Source of the DNA: Lucinisca nassula
Lineage: Eukaryota; Mollusca; Bivalvia; Lucinida; Lucinidae
Length of the DNA: 64,000 nt
Direction: 5' to 3'
Assembly (NCBI GenBank): GCA_963580285.1
Contig: OY757011.1
Location: 202,757,644-202,821,643, forward strand
This document shows, in pieces, positions 1 through 9,689 of this stretch (position 1 is the stretch's first letter; each line of letters starts with the position of its first letter). The notes under the pieces were generated by a model that saw nothing but the letters and a program-made list of their open reading frames with translations, made no database searches and was not told the origin of the DNA. Position numbers and translations under genes: made by a program.

Positions 1-535
1 CTGCGCATCCGGTCTGCGCATCCGCAATTTTGTTACAAACCGGAAATGTCTGGCCACAATTTTTAATTTACGTTTCACTGTTTTTTCTACTTTTTGAAGT
101 AGATACAGGTACGTCCGTCACTGAAAAGTGTGGAGATGGTAACACTGACTTGCTCGAATCAGTCCATACATTACCCCGCCCTCTTTATTCCAATTTTTGC
201 CGCAATGGAGATATTCACAGCATTTTGGCTGTTCTTAACTGTTTGTATGGAATAAAAGTATCTAACAGTGATATGCGTTGGCTTGTTTCTTTGTTATTGT
301 TGTTTTGTCCCCTTGTGGCACGCTTCGCGGTTTGACAAATATTGATGATGGCAACTTCTGACAGAGATGATGAAATAAATCCTGATATGGCGATTCGCCG
401 AGTAGCAATTAACTTTGCATCCTTTGATGATTTGCACAATACAAGTAGTCATACTGATCATGTGTGCACAATTTCAAGTTTCTATGTGAAGCAGTTCCTG
501 AGATATCTTTGACACAAGATAATTGTTTACGGACA
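1..535. other. Unassigned left edge
   Basis: No recognisable protein or repeat. A short tandem of CTGCGCATCCG-type sequence opens the window. Short open frames exist on both strands but resemble no family I know. This could be flanking DNA or an unrecognised non-coding part of a mobile element; reverse transcriptase similarity begins only after the next repeat. Confidence 0.4.
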
Positions 536-616
536 CAGACAGACAGACAGACAGACAGACGGAAAAGACAAAAACTATATACCCCCATTGCATACTTCGT
601 ATGCCGGGGGTATAAA
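536..616 (+). repeat. (CAGA)n tract plus palindromic TATACCCCC/GGGGGTATA cap
   Basis: A CAGA microsatellite is followed by an AAAAACTATATACCCCC block, the inverted repeat GCATAC-TTC-GTATGC, and GGGGGTATA. The same unit lies in opposite orientation at 53868-53952, so it is a dispersed repeat. It sits directly against the reverse transcriptase remnant and marks where the upstream part of the gypsy element was lost or replaced. Confidence 0.75.
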
Positions 617-1550
617 TATGGCCTCTTTGAGCATGTTAAAATGGGGTTTGGCCTTTGCAATGCCCCAGCCACATATGCCCATGTAATGAACTTAGTTTTA
701 AGAGGTCTGAACTGGAAGACTGTGCTGGCCTTCTTGGACGACATTTTGGTTCTAGGAAATAGCTTTCAAGACCACTTGTCCAACCTAGCCGAGACGTTCA
801 CACGTTTCCGGCAGTTTGGTCTGAAGCTCAAGCCAAAAAAAATGTCTTCTGTTCCGGAAGAAGGTAGAGTTCTTAGGGAGAGAAGTGAGCCAAAACAGTC
901 TGTCCATGTCAGAAGTGGACATAAAGACTGTATTGGATTGGCCCACTCCATGCTGCTCCAAAGTTGTTGAGAGCTTTGCAGGATTGGCTAATTACCACCG
1001 GGGGTTTGTCAAGGACTTCGCCCGGCTGGCTGAGCCACTATACAAGGTTGTGGGTAAAAACAAGTTCAAATGGGAAACTGAGCAGCAAGAAGCATTTGAC
1101 ACACTTAAATGGGTATTGACACACCCACCAGTACTGGCTCTGCCTAATCTGGAGGACGATTTCATTCTTGACACAGATGCCTTAGACTACGCCATTGGGG
1201 CGGAACTTATTCAGGTCCAGAATGGGGAGGAGAAGGTCATAGCTTACAGCAGCTACTCCTTAACCCCTGAGCAAAGGAAGTACTGTGTCACTAGAAAGGA
1301 GCTTCTGGCGGTGGTAAGGTTTACACGCCAATTCAGGCATTATTTATTGGGAAAACCATTTATGGTTCGGACTGACCATTCGAGTTTAATATCGCTTACG
1401 CATTTTCGCGAGCCACAGGGGCAGTTGGCGAGGTGGCTAGAGGAGCTCTCGCAGTATAATATGGTGCTGAGGTACCGCCCTGGTCGTAGACATGGAAACG
1501 CGGACAGTTTGTCCAGGATACCTCCTGAAGGGGGGGGGGGAGTGTGGTAA
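617..1550 (+). pseudogene. Ty3/gypsy pol, part 1: reverse transcriptase (partial) and RNase H
   Basis: The first readable part is the RT palm: a GLFEHVKMGFGLCNAPATY block, then FLDDILV, whose two Asp are the catalytic pair (731-742). The fingers, protease and gag are missing. The frame changes near 860-890. The next frame carries the RT tail (DWPTP, GLANYHRGFV) and an RNase H domain with DTDALDYAIGAEL, RKELLAVV and VRTDHSSL supplying the acidic residues, ending at GNADSLSR. In the intact family this enzyme copies element RNA into DNA and removes the RNA strand. This copy is inactive because of truncation and frame breaks. The order RT-RNase H-integrase places it in Ty3/gypsy rather than Copia. 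Confidence 0.93.
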
Positions 1551-2330
1551 AATCATGTCAGGAGTATGTCCAGGGGATTTGCCCTGTGGCGGGTGCAAGT
1601 ATTGTGTTCGGGCGCACCTGAATTTGGGCTCGTTCGCAGAGGAGGTTGCCGAGGCAGTTCCATTGGCAACAGAGGGGGGGGGGGGGGTGGGGGCACGGAT
1701 CATGTTTAAAGGGTGGCCAGCATGGATTAGGATCAAGCACGTATAGTATTAATGTGGAGACTGAGTCCGTCACGAGCCGTGGATGCGAAAATGAAGTAAG
1801 TCTGGATAACGACAGTGGCAAGACAGTTCAGGCTGTAAACATGGAACCTATAATGCCTAGCTCCCATAGTGACACGTCTGAGAGTCAAGAAGGGAATCTG
1901 TTCCATGCTGAAATCATCTTCAAAGCAGAAGGCCTTGAAGTGCTAACAGTTGGTGTGACTGGCAGTACCACGCCATGCTGCAAAGCTTCATGCTGGAGTT
2001 TTTCAATGGATGAGCTGAAAGAGGCTCAGGCCAAGGATGGAGATCTTGTTTTTATTCTAGACTGGTTAAAGACTTCTAGAACCCCAGGAGAGGGGGGGGG
2101 TTGTTTATTGCTAGCCCTGCAACTAAGTCATACTGGTTGAATAAAGAGCTGTTTGTCCTCATTGACGGAGTGCTGTTCAAGGAGGACAAGACTAGGAATA
2201 AGAAGCTTGTCATTCCTGAGACACTGCGGGAAGAGGCTGTCAAAGGATGCCATGATCTGCCTTCGGCAGGGCATCAGGGAATAGCAAGGACCAACGGGTC
2301 AAAGAAAAGTTTGCTTGGCACGGGCTAGGG
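1492..2330 (+). pseudogene. Ty3/gypsy pol, part 2: Cys-rich linker and integrase HHCC zinc-binding region
   Basis: Downstream of RNase H lies a Cys-rich linker (DLPCGGCKYCVRAHL) of the kind seen in animal gypsy Pol proteins. Then come a low-similarity stretch, a DELKEAQAKDGDLVFILDWL block, and the start of the integrase zinc-binding module (GCHDLPSAGHQGIART). Its Cys pair, CELCNRC, falls in the next frame at about 2355-2375. The reading frame changes at three poly-G runs (1530-1540, 1674-1687 and 2091-2100) and again near 2290-2300. This part is a pseudogene, though its amino-acid similarity is still clear. Confidence 0.85.
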
Positions 2331-2336
2331 AAGTTT

Positions 2337-3483
2337 GTGGCCAGTTATGTAACTGGGTGTGAGCTGTGTAATCGATGTAAAAAATCGACTAAACAATGGA
2401 AATGCCCACTCACAGAATATCAGGCTGGTGCGCCTATGGAGAGAGTCCACCTGGACTTCCTGGGACCCTTACCCAAGACTTCTCGGGGTAATGAACACAT
2501 TCTAATGATGGTAGACCAAATGGGTGGTGTGTGTGCCGCTACCATCTCAGACTGCTGAGGAAACTGCTAGGGCTGCAGTTGACCATTTCTTCTGCAGGTT
2601 TGGTTACCTCTTTCAAGTGTTCTCAGACCAGGGCAGGAATTTCGAGTCCAAGTTGTTTTCTGAATTATGCAAGGCATTTCAGATGCACAAGGCACGGACT
2701 ACGCCATACAGAGCATCCTCAAATGGCCAAGTAGAACGCTACAACCGCATATCGATGGATGCCGTTAGGTGCTACATTGGAAAAGCCCAGAATAATTGGG
2801 ATTTGTACCTTCAACAGATAGCAGGGGCCTTGAGGACGTCAGTAAACCGTCAGACTGGCTATACTGCAAACAAGCTCATCGTGGGTAGGGAAGTAAATAC
2901 CCCAGCGCATTTAATGTTCCCCCAAGTCCAAGCTAAATGTGATACCCCAGAGAATTATGTTGCCACCCTAGTCCGTTTCCTACAGAAAGCTCATGACACG
3001 GCTCGCGCGACATTAAAGACTACCTCTAAACGGATGAAACGCGATTATGACCTTAGGATTCTCGAGCGTACATATGCGGTTGGCGACCCAGTGTATATTC
3101 TCGACTCTGCAGCAATTAAGGGACAATGCAAGAAATTAGGACCTCCATGGAAGGGCCCTGGGATAATAGTCAACAAGCTCTCATCTTATCTCTATAGGGT
3201 TAAACTTAGAAATGCGTTCATGGTCCTCAATCATGATAAATTGAAACCATGTAGGGATAGAACACTGCCGATGTGGATCCGCCGTTGGAAGGAAAATCCT
3301 GCACCAGCTAAAACATCGGATGAAAAAGTCTATTGTTTCTGTAGAAAACCATACCAAGGCCGCTTTACGATCCAATGTGATCACTGCGATGAGTGGTATC
3401 ATGGGGCTTGCGTTGACATTACGGCATCAGACGCGCTGGATATATCTCAGTACAAATGTCCAGATTGCCTGCAAAGGAGGTAA
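2337..3483 (+). pseudogene. Ty3/gypsy pol, part 3: integrase core, C-terminal domain and PHD finger
   Basis: The integrase DDE triad is present: Asp in HLDFLGPLP (2454-2456), Asp in FSDQGRNFES (2626-2628) and Glu in SNGQVERYNR (2734-2736). One frame change occurs near 2519. From about 2524 to the TAA at 3481 the frame is open for 319 codons. It covers the rest of the core, a GPY/F-like C-terminal domain (VGDPVYIL, GPPWKGPGII, YRVKLRN, LNHDKLKP) and a C4HC3 PHD-type zinc finger at 3334-3468 (YCFC, QCDHCDEWYHGACV, YKCPDC). Integrase inserts the element DNA. PHD fingers of this type commonly bind histone H3 tails, so a chromatin-targeting role is a reasonable inference but not shown. An intact finger at the extreme C-terminus is unusual; chromodomains are the better-known addition at this position. 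Confidence 0.9.
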
Positions 3484-3530
3484 TTTATTTGCCCTAACCA
3501 GGGGTGGGGGGTGCTGATAACGAAGTCTAT

Positions 3531-3546
3531 TTGTGTCGTTTCAGTT
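3531..3546 (+). promoter_or_regulatory. 3' splice acceptor-like site just before the downstream ORF
   Basis: A T-rich run ending in TTTCAG lies two bases before the ATG at 3547, the most plausible start of the downstream ORF. A GT donor-like site (GAG/GTAATT, 3477-3485) overlaps the pol stop, but joining these two sites does not keep the frame. A spliced subgenomic mRNA that skips pol, as gypsy-type env genes use, would fit better. This is a prediction from sequence shape only. Confidence 0.3.
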
Positions 3547-4806
3547 ATGAATTCTTCCTTTGACCCAGAGAAATGGAGTGTGATTGTTGAGAATAATCTC
3601 AAGGATGTTGAGGCTGCTACCGAGGCACATCGCCTCTTGCCTGTTGGAACCACACTAGACCTCCTAATCACTAGCAGAGACCATCGCCGCCGTGACTTTG
3701 TGTTGTTGGGTCAAGCCAGGCTGGCCCGCAGCAGAGATGACAGAGTTCGGTTGCGCAGGGCAGCGAAGGATGCAAGGGCATCTGGTTTGTGGGAGGATGG
3801 GTGGATCGACGCTCACCTGAGTCGAGTTGGGAGAAGGCCTACCATTAGATGTCCAGATCAGACTTTACCCATAGCTGGGACATGTCAGCAGGATATTCGT
3901 CGGGGTGATCCACGGTATACCATCGTTAGAGTGGATTTTGGCCCAGGTGCTGAAGGGACGGAACTCTCTTCCGTGGATCAAGAAGAGATGTTGTTGGCTG
4001 GAGGGGATTTGGCAGAGTCACCAGATGTGAGCATTGGTGAGGAGCAGTTGCTGCTGGAGATAGACTCCACTTTCCCAACGGACAACACAGGTGTGATTGC
4101 CCAGACCTCTGTCGAGGAGCACAGTGAGCAAGTGACAAGACCCAAGGAAAGACCTTCTTCGTCTCAGCCGGAACGCCGCAGATCATCTCAGCCGGAACGT
4201 CGCAGATCTCCTCACTCAGAACGTCGCAGATCCCCTCACTCGGGACGTCGTAGATCCCCTCACTCGGGACGTCGCAGATCCCCTTACTCTGACCGTCGTA
4301 AATCGTCGAAGGAGGGTAGGCGTGTCCAGGACCGCCGATCCCCACATCGTACATCCCAAGATCATGGTAGTTCTCGTCGTGACCGTAGGAGTTATGAAGA
4401 TCGTAAGAGCGAAGTGGAGGGCAGCTCCCATTCAAGGCTAAAATCTAAGAAGGCCAGGGTAGAGACCGCTTTGGTACCCAGAGGAAGAGGTGTGACGGTT
4501 GAGATACCAATGTTCAGCCCACCAAGACCTGGTAGTACCCCTGTTATCAGCACTCCATCGGGTGGGGCACAGTGTCCCAATCCCCAATGCAGTCATCTGA
4601 ACAGCAAGACGCATGCGTTCGCCACTCATTTGCCGTTGATTTTCCAGGAGGAGATCTCTGGTCGAGACGTAACCAGGAGAAGGATTGGTGCTCTTACCAT
4701 GGTGGCTCAATGGTTGCTTGGTAGTCGAAGCAATCTGGATGATTTGGTGACGTATTTCCAAATGCTGAACGTTCTGTCCACAGTCGACAGCTCGCATAAT
4801 CAGTAA
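3547..4806 (+). CDS. Gypsy-associated ORF, N-terminal part: Arg/Ser-rich protein with Cys/His cluster
   Basis: An open frame of 419 codons follows the integrase-PHD ORF by 64 bases. I chose ATG 3547 because it follows the acceptor-like site; the frame is open from 3511. The first ~190 residues match no family I know and are acidic near the end. A repetitive basic tract (4140-4400) has units such as ERRRSPHS and GRRRSPHS, resembling RS domains. Near the end comes a possible zinc site (CPNPQCSHLNSKTHAFATH). The TAA at 4804 is the only break before the TatD part continues in the same frame, so I read both as one original protein. Possible roles are RNA binding, nuclear targeting or packaging; none is demonstrated. 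Confidence 0.7.
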   Translation: MNSSFDPEKWSVIVENNLKDVEAATEAHRLLPVGTTLDLLITSRDHRRRDFVLLGQARLARSRDDRVRLRRAAKDARASGLWEDGWIDAHLSRVGRRPTIRCPDQTLPIAGTCQQDIRRGDPRYTIVRVDFGPGAEGTELSSVDQEEMLLAGGDLAESPDVSIGEEQLLLEIDSTFPTDNTGVIAQTSVEEHSEQVTRPKERPSSSQPERRRSSQPERRRSPHSERRRSPHSGRRRSPHSGRRRSPYSDRRKSSKEGRRVQDRRSPHRTSQDHGSSRRDRRSYEDRKSEVEGSSHSRLKSKKARVETALVPRGRGVTVEIPMFSPPRPGSTPVISTPSGGAQCPNPQCSHLNSKTHAFATHLPLIFQEEISGRDVTRRRIGALTMVAQWLLGSRSNLDDLVTYFQMLNVLSTVDSSHNQ

Positions 4807-5677
4807 CAGCATGGTGCTATGGCCGAAGTGTGCCTTGAGCTTGAGAGGGACTCACCTACTGACTCCACCATCTCTGTTTCTAGTACTCATCCTGGAATCC
4901 TTGTCACCTGGGGCGTGCTCCTTCAGTTACTGTCCAGAGTACAACCACAGACCCATATTGCATCCTTAAGGACCCTTTATCGTCTGACGGAGGAGGATGA
5001 GACTATGTTGCCAAAGCCTTTTATTGCTTTTGACAGCCACTGTCACCTAGACAGATGTCGGAGAGACTTCAAACTACCATCTGATGCCAGTTTGCAGCAG
5101 ATCTGTAGCAAGGCGAGACCGGACGATGAACACAAGGTTGATCTGGAGGGTGTAGTAGCCAACTATTGTGACCCCGAAACCTATCCCAGCGTTGGGGAGA
5201 TTCGAAGACTCACCAGTCAGGGCTCATTTGTGACAGTGGGGCTTCATCCCAAGAAGACCATTACTGAGAAGCAGCTACAACGCCTTGAAGAGTTGGCAGC
5301 ACTACCTGAGGTCTCTGGTTTAGGTGAAGTCTGAGTCGACCATACTGAACCTATCAACACCTGGGTTGACCAGACAGCCAGGCTGTCTTGGGTCCTCAGA
5401 TGCCGACCCATTGATCCCAGAGTTCTGGTGCTCCATTGCAGAGGAATGAAGAATGCTGACAGTAGTGAGGCCTATGACATTCTCAGATCATCGTTGGCGT
5501 TACACGTCGGTGTATTTCCATTTCAACAGAAATCGGCACAGTTCTCCGTCGGTGAATGGGATGGTAGCGGCAGAGTTGGCCAAGATCAGAGGTGCGAACT
5601 GGAAAGCTATTCTGGCAGTTTGTAGAGACAACGCATTGAGGTTGTACAGAGATAAGCGACCTCCCAGCCTTGATTAG
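4807..5677 (+). pseudogene. Gypsy-associated ORF, C-terminal part: TatD-type metal-dependent DNase domain, broken
   Basis: This continues the preceding frame. Visible TatD-family signatures are FDSHCHLDR, whose HxH (5038-5046) is the usual metal-binding pair, FVTVGLHPK, GLGEV with the metal-ligand Glu, VDHTEP just after it, and LVLHCRG with another His. The C-terminal NALRLYRDKRP resembles the family's usual NALRLF-type ending. A TGA at 5332-5334 replaces the codon between GEV and VDHT. The frame shifts between about 5500 and 5560, and the late ETD-x-P-like Asp is not readable, so this copy is probably inactive. TatD enzymes are Mg-dependent 3'-5' exonucleases or DNases. Its position inside the element, before the polypurine tract, suggests it belongs to the retrotransposon. 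Confidence 0.78.
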
Positions 5678-5838
5678 AAGAGTTTGAGTAAAGGATTTGG
5701 GTGCCAGGCGCTAAATTCCTATACTCTAAATATCCAGCCTGACCTGAACTTCCAATACAACTGTCTATGGAGTTATAACATTACTTCGTCATTCCCCCAA
5801 TGATATTTGGGGCGTAAACAAGTCCCTGGACTCAGCAC

Positions 5839-5915
5839 ATGACTATGGTACAACGTACATGACTATGGTACAACGTACATGACTATGGTACAACATACAT
5901 GACTATGGTACAATG
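5839..5915 (+). repeat. 20-bp tandem repeat between the TatD ORF and the LTR
   Basis: The unit CATGACTATGGTACAACGTA occurs almost perfectly about 3.5 times, with degenerate copies to about 5945. It lies in the 3' untranslated part of the gypsy element. Confidence 0.9.
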
Positions 5916-6063
5916 GTACAACGTACGTGGCTTTGGTACAACGCACCTGAAAGTGTGGTGCAACACACAACCTGACCTATTCCATAGCTCTGCACATGCC
6001 AGTTGGCATCTGATGATCTCTGTCCGTTTGGTACAACGATGATGTCCACGTTTCCAAGAATAT

Positions 6064-6368
6064 AGTGGGGGAGAGTGTAGTGAGATTCGGTAATTAGTCA
6101 CACCTCTCGGGTAAACTGAGTGACCCACCGGTAAATTGGGTGACCACCCTTGAGTATAGAGGGCGCTGTTCCCGCGTGACTGGATGTTTGCCTTCGTTGC
6201 TATGCTGTCTCGAGATCTCTGCGGAAAACAGTGTTGATGCTAACTCCTGATTGGTCAACAAGTGAACGCATGGGGCCGTGTGCAGAGCGGAAAGCGACCT
6301 ACTTCACTCTGATATCTGGTTGTAAAAGAAGAGGACGTAGACATTGACCGTTGTCCTAGGGACATACT
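6064..6368 (+). mobile_element. Polypurine tract and start of a 3' LTR (truncated)
   Basis: GTGGGGGAGAG (6065-6075) is a typical polypurine tract for plus-strand priming. It is followed directly by TGTAGTG, the expected TG start of an LTR at 6076. About 290 bases follow before a LINE begins. No second LTR lies in the window, so the boundary rests on the tract, the TG and the position after the last ORF. Confidence 0.6.
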
Positions 6369-7047
6369 TTCAGAATCAGAATCAGAATTGTTACTGGTGA
6401 CACGTCAAATGACATTCATACACCAGGACCTGTGATGTGGGAAGTTAGTCCCTAGCTCTAACCAAAGAGCTAAATTTAGCTACACAATCATCAGCACCTT
6501 CAGCTGTCGAAATAATCGAATCGGGAAGGGCATTCCAATCTCTAATGGTTCTGGGGAAGAACGACTCTTTATAAATGTCAGTTCTTGCGCTAAGGGTCTG
6601 AAACGCCAACGAATGGTGATTTCTACAGTGTCTAGCTGGGGGAACAAGGTCATCTGTTGGAATGCTGGCAGCACCCTTTAGACCTTTGTATAAAAAGATT
6701 AGCCTACTGTCTTTTCTCCTTTTCTTGAGAGACTCCCATTTTAATTTTCCAAGTATTCCAGTCATGCTCCCAGTTTCAAAGCAGTAATTGCCTGTTACAA
6801 ATCTAGCAGCTCTATTCTGAACTTTCTCAATTTCATCGTTAAGGACCACTCCACTGGGGTCCCAGATACAACTACCATATTCCAAGATTGGGCGAACAAG
6901 ACCTCTATATGCTGCCTCTTTTACATCCTGAGGGCACTGATGAAGATTTCGCCTCAGTAAACCAAGCGTTCTATTTGCCTTAGTACACATGTTGCTAATA
7001 TGAGTATTCCATCTAAAGTTGTGTGAGATTGTCACTCCAAGGTATTT
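6369..7047 (-). pseudogene. CR1/Jockey-type LINE, C-terminal part of ORF2 and 3' end
   Basis: A 196-codon open frame (7035-6445, minus) encodes the region after the RT palm. Landmarks are LRWNTHISNMCTKANRTLG-like sequence, LVRPILEYGSCIWDP, EKVQNRAARFVTGNY, KWESLKKRR and FFPRTIRDWNALP. The 3' end is at the left, ending in a short TTCTGA-type hexamer repeat, typical of CR1-like tails that lack poly(A). The copy is 5'-truncated and starts within ORF2. It is close to the copies at 11781-14821 and 15359-16115, so it is one family. Confidence 0.9.
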
Positions 7048-7368
7048 AATGGAGTATCAGTGAGTATTTTAGCTTATAGGTCCCTGGAAATCACTACAAT
7101 AACAACTTTTCTTGCACACCAGACATGGAAATCCGCGATTTTACCCTGGGATAGAAATTTATGTTCTGACCCTGGTGTTCCGACCCCAAATTGAATATAA
7201 TCGCGTGTTTGATAAATGCACTGGTTGATTACAACCTCATGTGCGGCGTCGTCATGCGTGACGTCACTAAACATTCCTGTTATGTCATAACAAAATGGCG
7301 GATGTCGGTAACCGAAGTGACAGCAGCATTAAAAATTTGCTATAGAAATGGAAGGTATGCAAGAAAAA
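7048..7368. other. Unassigned stretch
   Basis: No coding similarity or repeat structure that I recognise. Confidence 0.4.
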
Positions 7369-7511
7369 GAATCCAATATGGGTGTGAGGGGTGGATAGAA
7401 AAATCCGTCCCTCGGGATCACTGTCCGGCATCACTCGGCAAGCCTCGTGATGCCGGACAGTGTCCCTCGGGACGGATTTTTCAATCAACCCCTCACACCC
7501 ATATAAGATTC
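7369..7511. repeat. Perfect-type foldback palindrome (about 143 bp)
   Basis: The left arm starts GAATCCAATATGGGTGTGAG and the right arm ends CACCCATATAAGATTC. The arms pair for about 60 bases with few mismatches (CCGTCCCTCGGGA, CACTGTCCGGCATCAC) around a loop of about 13 bases. The shape is that of a foldback MITE; no target duplication is obvious. Confidence 0.85.
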
Positions 7512-7844
7512 TTATAATCTGGGCAACCTTATCAGTACACCTACCGGACAGGTCATGTCTGGTTCAATTTTTGTCAGTATATAGTATGAAGGTTCTTCAT
7601 ATCTGAAGAAGCTGTATCTCTGCACCATGCGACCTACACCAAAGTTCTTGAAGTTTCTTGCAATATCAAACAGCGTTTTGCCATGGTAAAATGTTTCTCT
7701 GCCAATATACCGAACAGGCATTTTAATGATGAGTAACTAATTGTGCTTAAATTCCATAAACAAATCGCTGTCAAAGTACGTTTTTGTTGTTTTTGTAGGT
7801 TAGTCAGGGGACGTAACTATAGTTGGAATACGGTAGGTATAATA

Positions 7845-8340
7845 TGCGAAATCAAGTTGATTTCGCGAAATCAGCCCGATTTAGCGAAATCAACTCATAA
7901 AATCAACATTTTTAAAAACGGGCAAAAAATTGTTATTGCATTTTATCTAGAATGTTATTATACATTTATGAGCCAGGTTTCATAAGAAAATTTGAATATT
8001 TAGTATGTATTTGATCGGAAATTCTATTCTGCCACTTGATTTCGCTGGTAATCACATGTGCGAAATCAACTCATTTTAGCGAAATCAATGTATAAAATAC
8101 CATTTTCCCAAAACTGAATTAAACATATTGGTACATATTATTAAGAATGTTGTTAATCATTTATGAGCCAAGTTTCATGGTGAAATTTTAATATTTAGTA
8201 TGCTTTTGAGAGGAAAATCTATTCTGCCACTTGATTTCGCTGGCAATCACATGTGCGAAATCAACTCATTTTTGCGAAATCAATGTATAATAAAATAACC
8301 TTTTTCCCCAAAACCAACTAGAACGTTTTTATACATGTGT
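7845..8340. repeat. About 196-bp tandem repeat, interrupted
   Basis: CACTTGATTTCGCTGG recurs near 8031 and 8228 with the same flanks (GCGAAATCAACTCATTT, AGAATGTTGTTAATCATTTATGAGCC). About 2.5 units are present. The array resumes at 8885-8935 after about 545 bases of inserted MITE and retroelement sequence. Confidence 0.8.
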
Positions 8341-8343
8341 ATT

Positions 8344-8550
8344 GACCCATTCAGTACCGGAAACCCCTAATGGGGGTAGTTGGCAAACAGTGCAGGTCCA
8401 GATCAGACGCCATGGCAGAACGCGGCGCCTGATCAGGGCCTACACTGTTTGCCAAAAAAAAAATAGAAGAAAACACAGCCTGACACCCGTAATTTTGAAA
8501 TGGACTCCTGTTATATATAATGAAGAAGATTCCATTTGATACAAAAAAGA
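8344..8550. mobile_element. Palindromic MITE, family A
   Basis: The core hairpin is GGCAAACAGTGCAGG...CCTACACTGTTTGCC with TCAGACGCC/GGCGCCTGA inner arms. The outer ends resemble the ACCCATTYAGTACCGG and CCATTTGATACAAAAA ends of copies at 36440 and 61026. It is non-coding, and it interrupts the ~196-bp tandem array. Confidence 0.85.
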
Positions 8551-8884
8551 GTCTAAATCGCGACGGAAGTAAGGGCGAGGATTGTGGCCACGTAAAATGG
8601 ATTTAAGCCCCCCAGTGGAAATCATTCCACTGACCGTTCCAAGGCGGTTCTTCTGTGGCGGTTTATTTATGGTGTTGTTTGTTACTTACTGTGTGTATCA
8701 CTTGTGTCTTTTTATTTTGGATGGCCATATGGCCATTTTGTGGGAAAGTAACTGTCCTTATGGCCTTCCTTTCTTTAGGTTTCCATTATGGTCTGGTCGC
8801 TTAATGTTTGTGTTTCTTTCCATTTGGTGTCTTTGATGGGTGGAGTAAGCTAATTGTATCGATTCCTGATCTTTGTTTTACTTC
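8551..8884 (+). mobile_element. 3' fragment of the Penelope-like retroelement
   Basis: Matches the 3' part of the element at 16122-18400 (reverse orientation there) and 25149-25345. Shared blocks include GTCTAAATCGCGA, GGCCATTTTGTGGGA, CCTTATGGC and TAATTGTATCGATTCCTGAT. No coding function remains. Confidence 0.75.
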
Positions 8885-9023
8885 TACTTTTAAGAATGTT
8901 GTTCTACATTTATGAGCCACCGTTTTATGAGAAAATATTGATGTTGAGTTCTAGCTTTTGTTTCGGGCGTTATATCACCAAAACAAACAATAAGCAGAGA
9001 TAAAGGAAAATATCATTAGAAAG

Positions 9024-9260
9024 ACCGGGCGATACATCACCAAAACACGCCTGTATAATTTCGATCCCCCCAAACCCCATTTGTATACAGAAAAACTGGG
9101 GCTTACAGGGCTGTAAATTATTTTTCTAGTTTTTGCTTAAAACATAGAATATGACTCGTTAGAACGGCCTCACTGGTCCACAATCTATATGTTTAGAGCA
9201 CAAATATGAAGAATATCGGAATTTTTCGCCAGAAAATTTTCATATGTAAGGTGGCAAAAT
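9024..9260 (+). mobile_element. Diverged MITE, family B
   Basis: It contains CACCAAAACACGCCTGTATA, a CCCCAAACCCCATTTGTATA block, CTCGTTAGAACGGCCTC and TTTAGAGCACAAATA, matching in order the copies at 31205 and 59922. The central hairpin is damaged. Confidence 0.65.
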
Positions 9261-9389
9261 GTTCAATATAATTGAATCTGCATATTTCCGTGTTATTTAT
9301 CACGGATGCGTTATCAAATTGTTGTTTTTATTATTATTATTATTATTTCTTATAAAAAATGCATTAAATAAGCACTAATTTGACGGGTG

Positions 9390-9475
9390 CATCGTCGGAC
9401 AGACAGACGGACGAACTGACTGACTGACGAATGGACGGACGGCTAGATAGATAGATAGACAGATAGACAGGAGGG
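9390..9475. repeat. GACA/GACGG and GATA microsatellite
   Basis: Runs of GACAGACAGACGG, GACTGACTGAC and TAGATAGATAGACAG. Simple repeat only. Confidence 0.9.
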
Positions 9476-9689
9476 AATAAACAGTGTGTTTGTAATTCAC
9501 ACAATCACAGGTAATAACGTGTGAAAGTCAGTAAACCGCAGTTTGATTAAATTACTTAGCGAGTGTTCGTTAATCTCTACCTGCTGTGTGAAGTACAGAA
9601 AGATGTCTTTAAAATTTAATTATGATTGCCTTAATAGCAAAATGAAGGAACGATAATCCCAATTATACGGTATCAGAACATATTACTCC

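Noticed and set aside
3926..4435. 169-codon minus frame opposite the Arg/Ser tract
   Set aside because: It is a shadow of the repetitive RS-coding sequence on the plus strand.
5428..5625. Separate small gene after the TatD stop
   Set aside because: It is the same frame continuing after the TGA at 5332, so it belongs to the TatD pseudogene.
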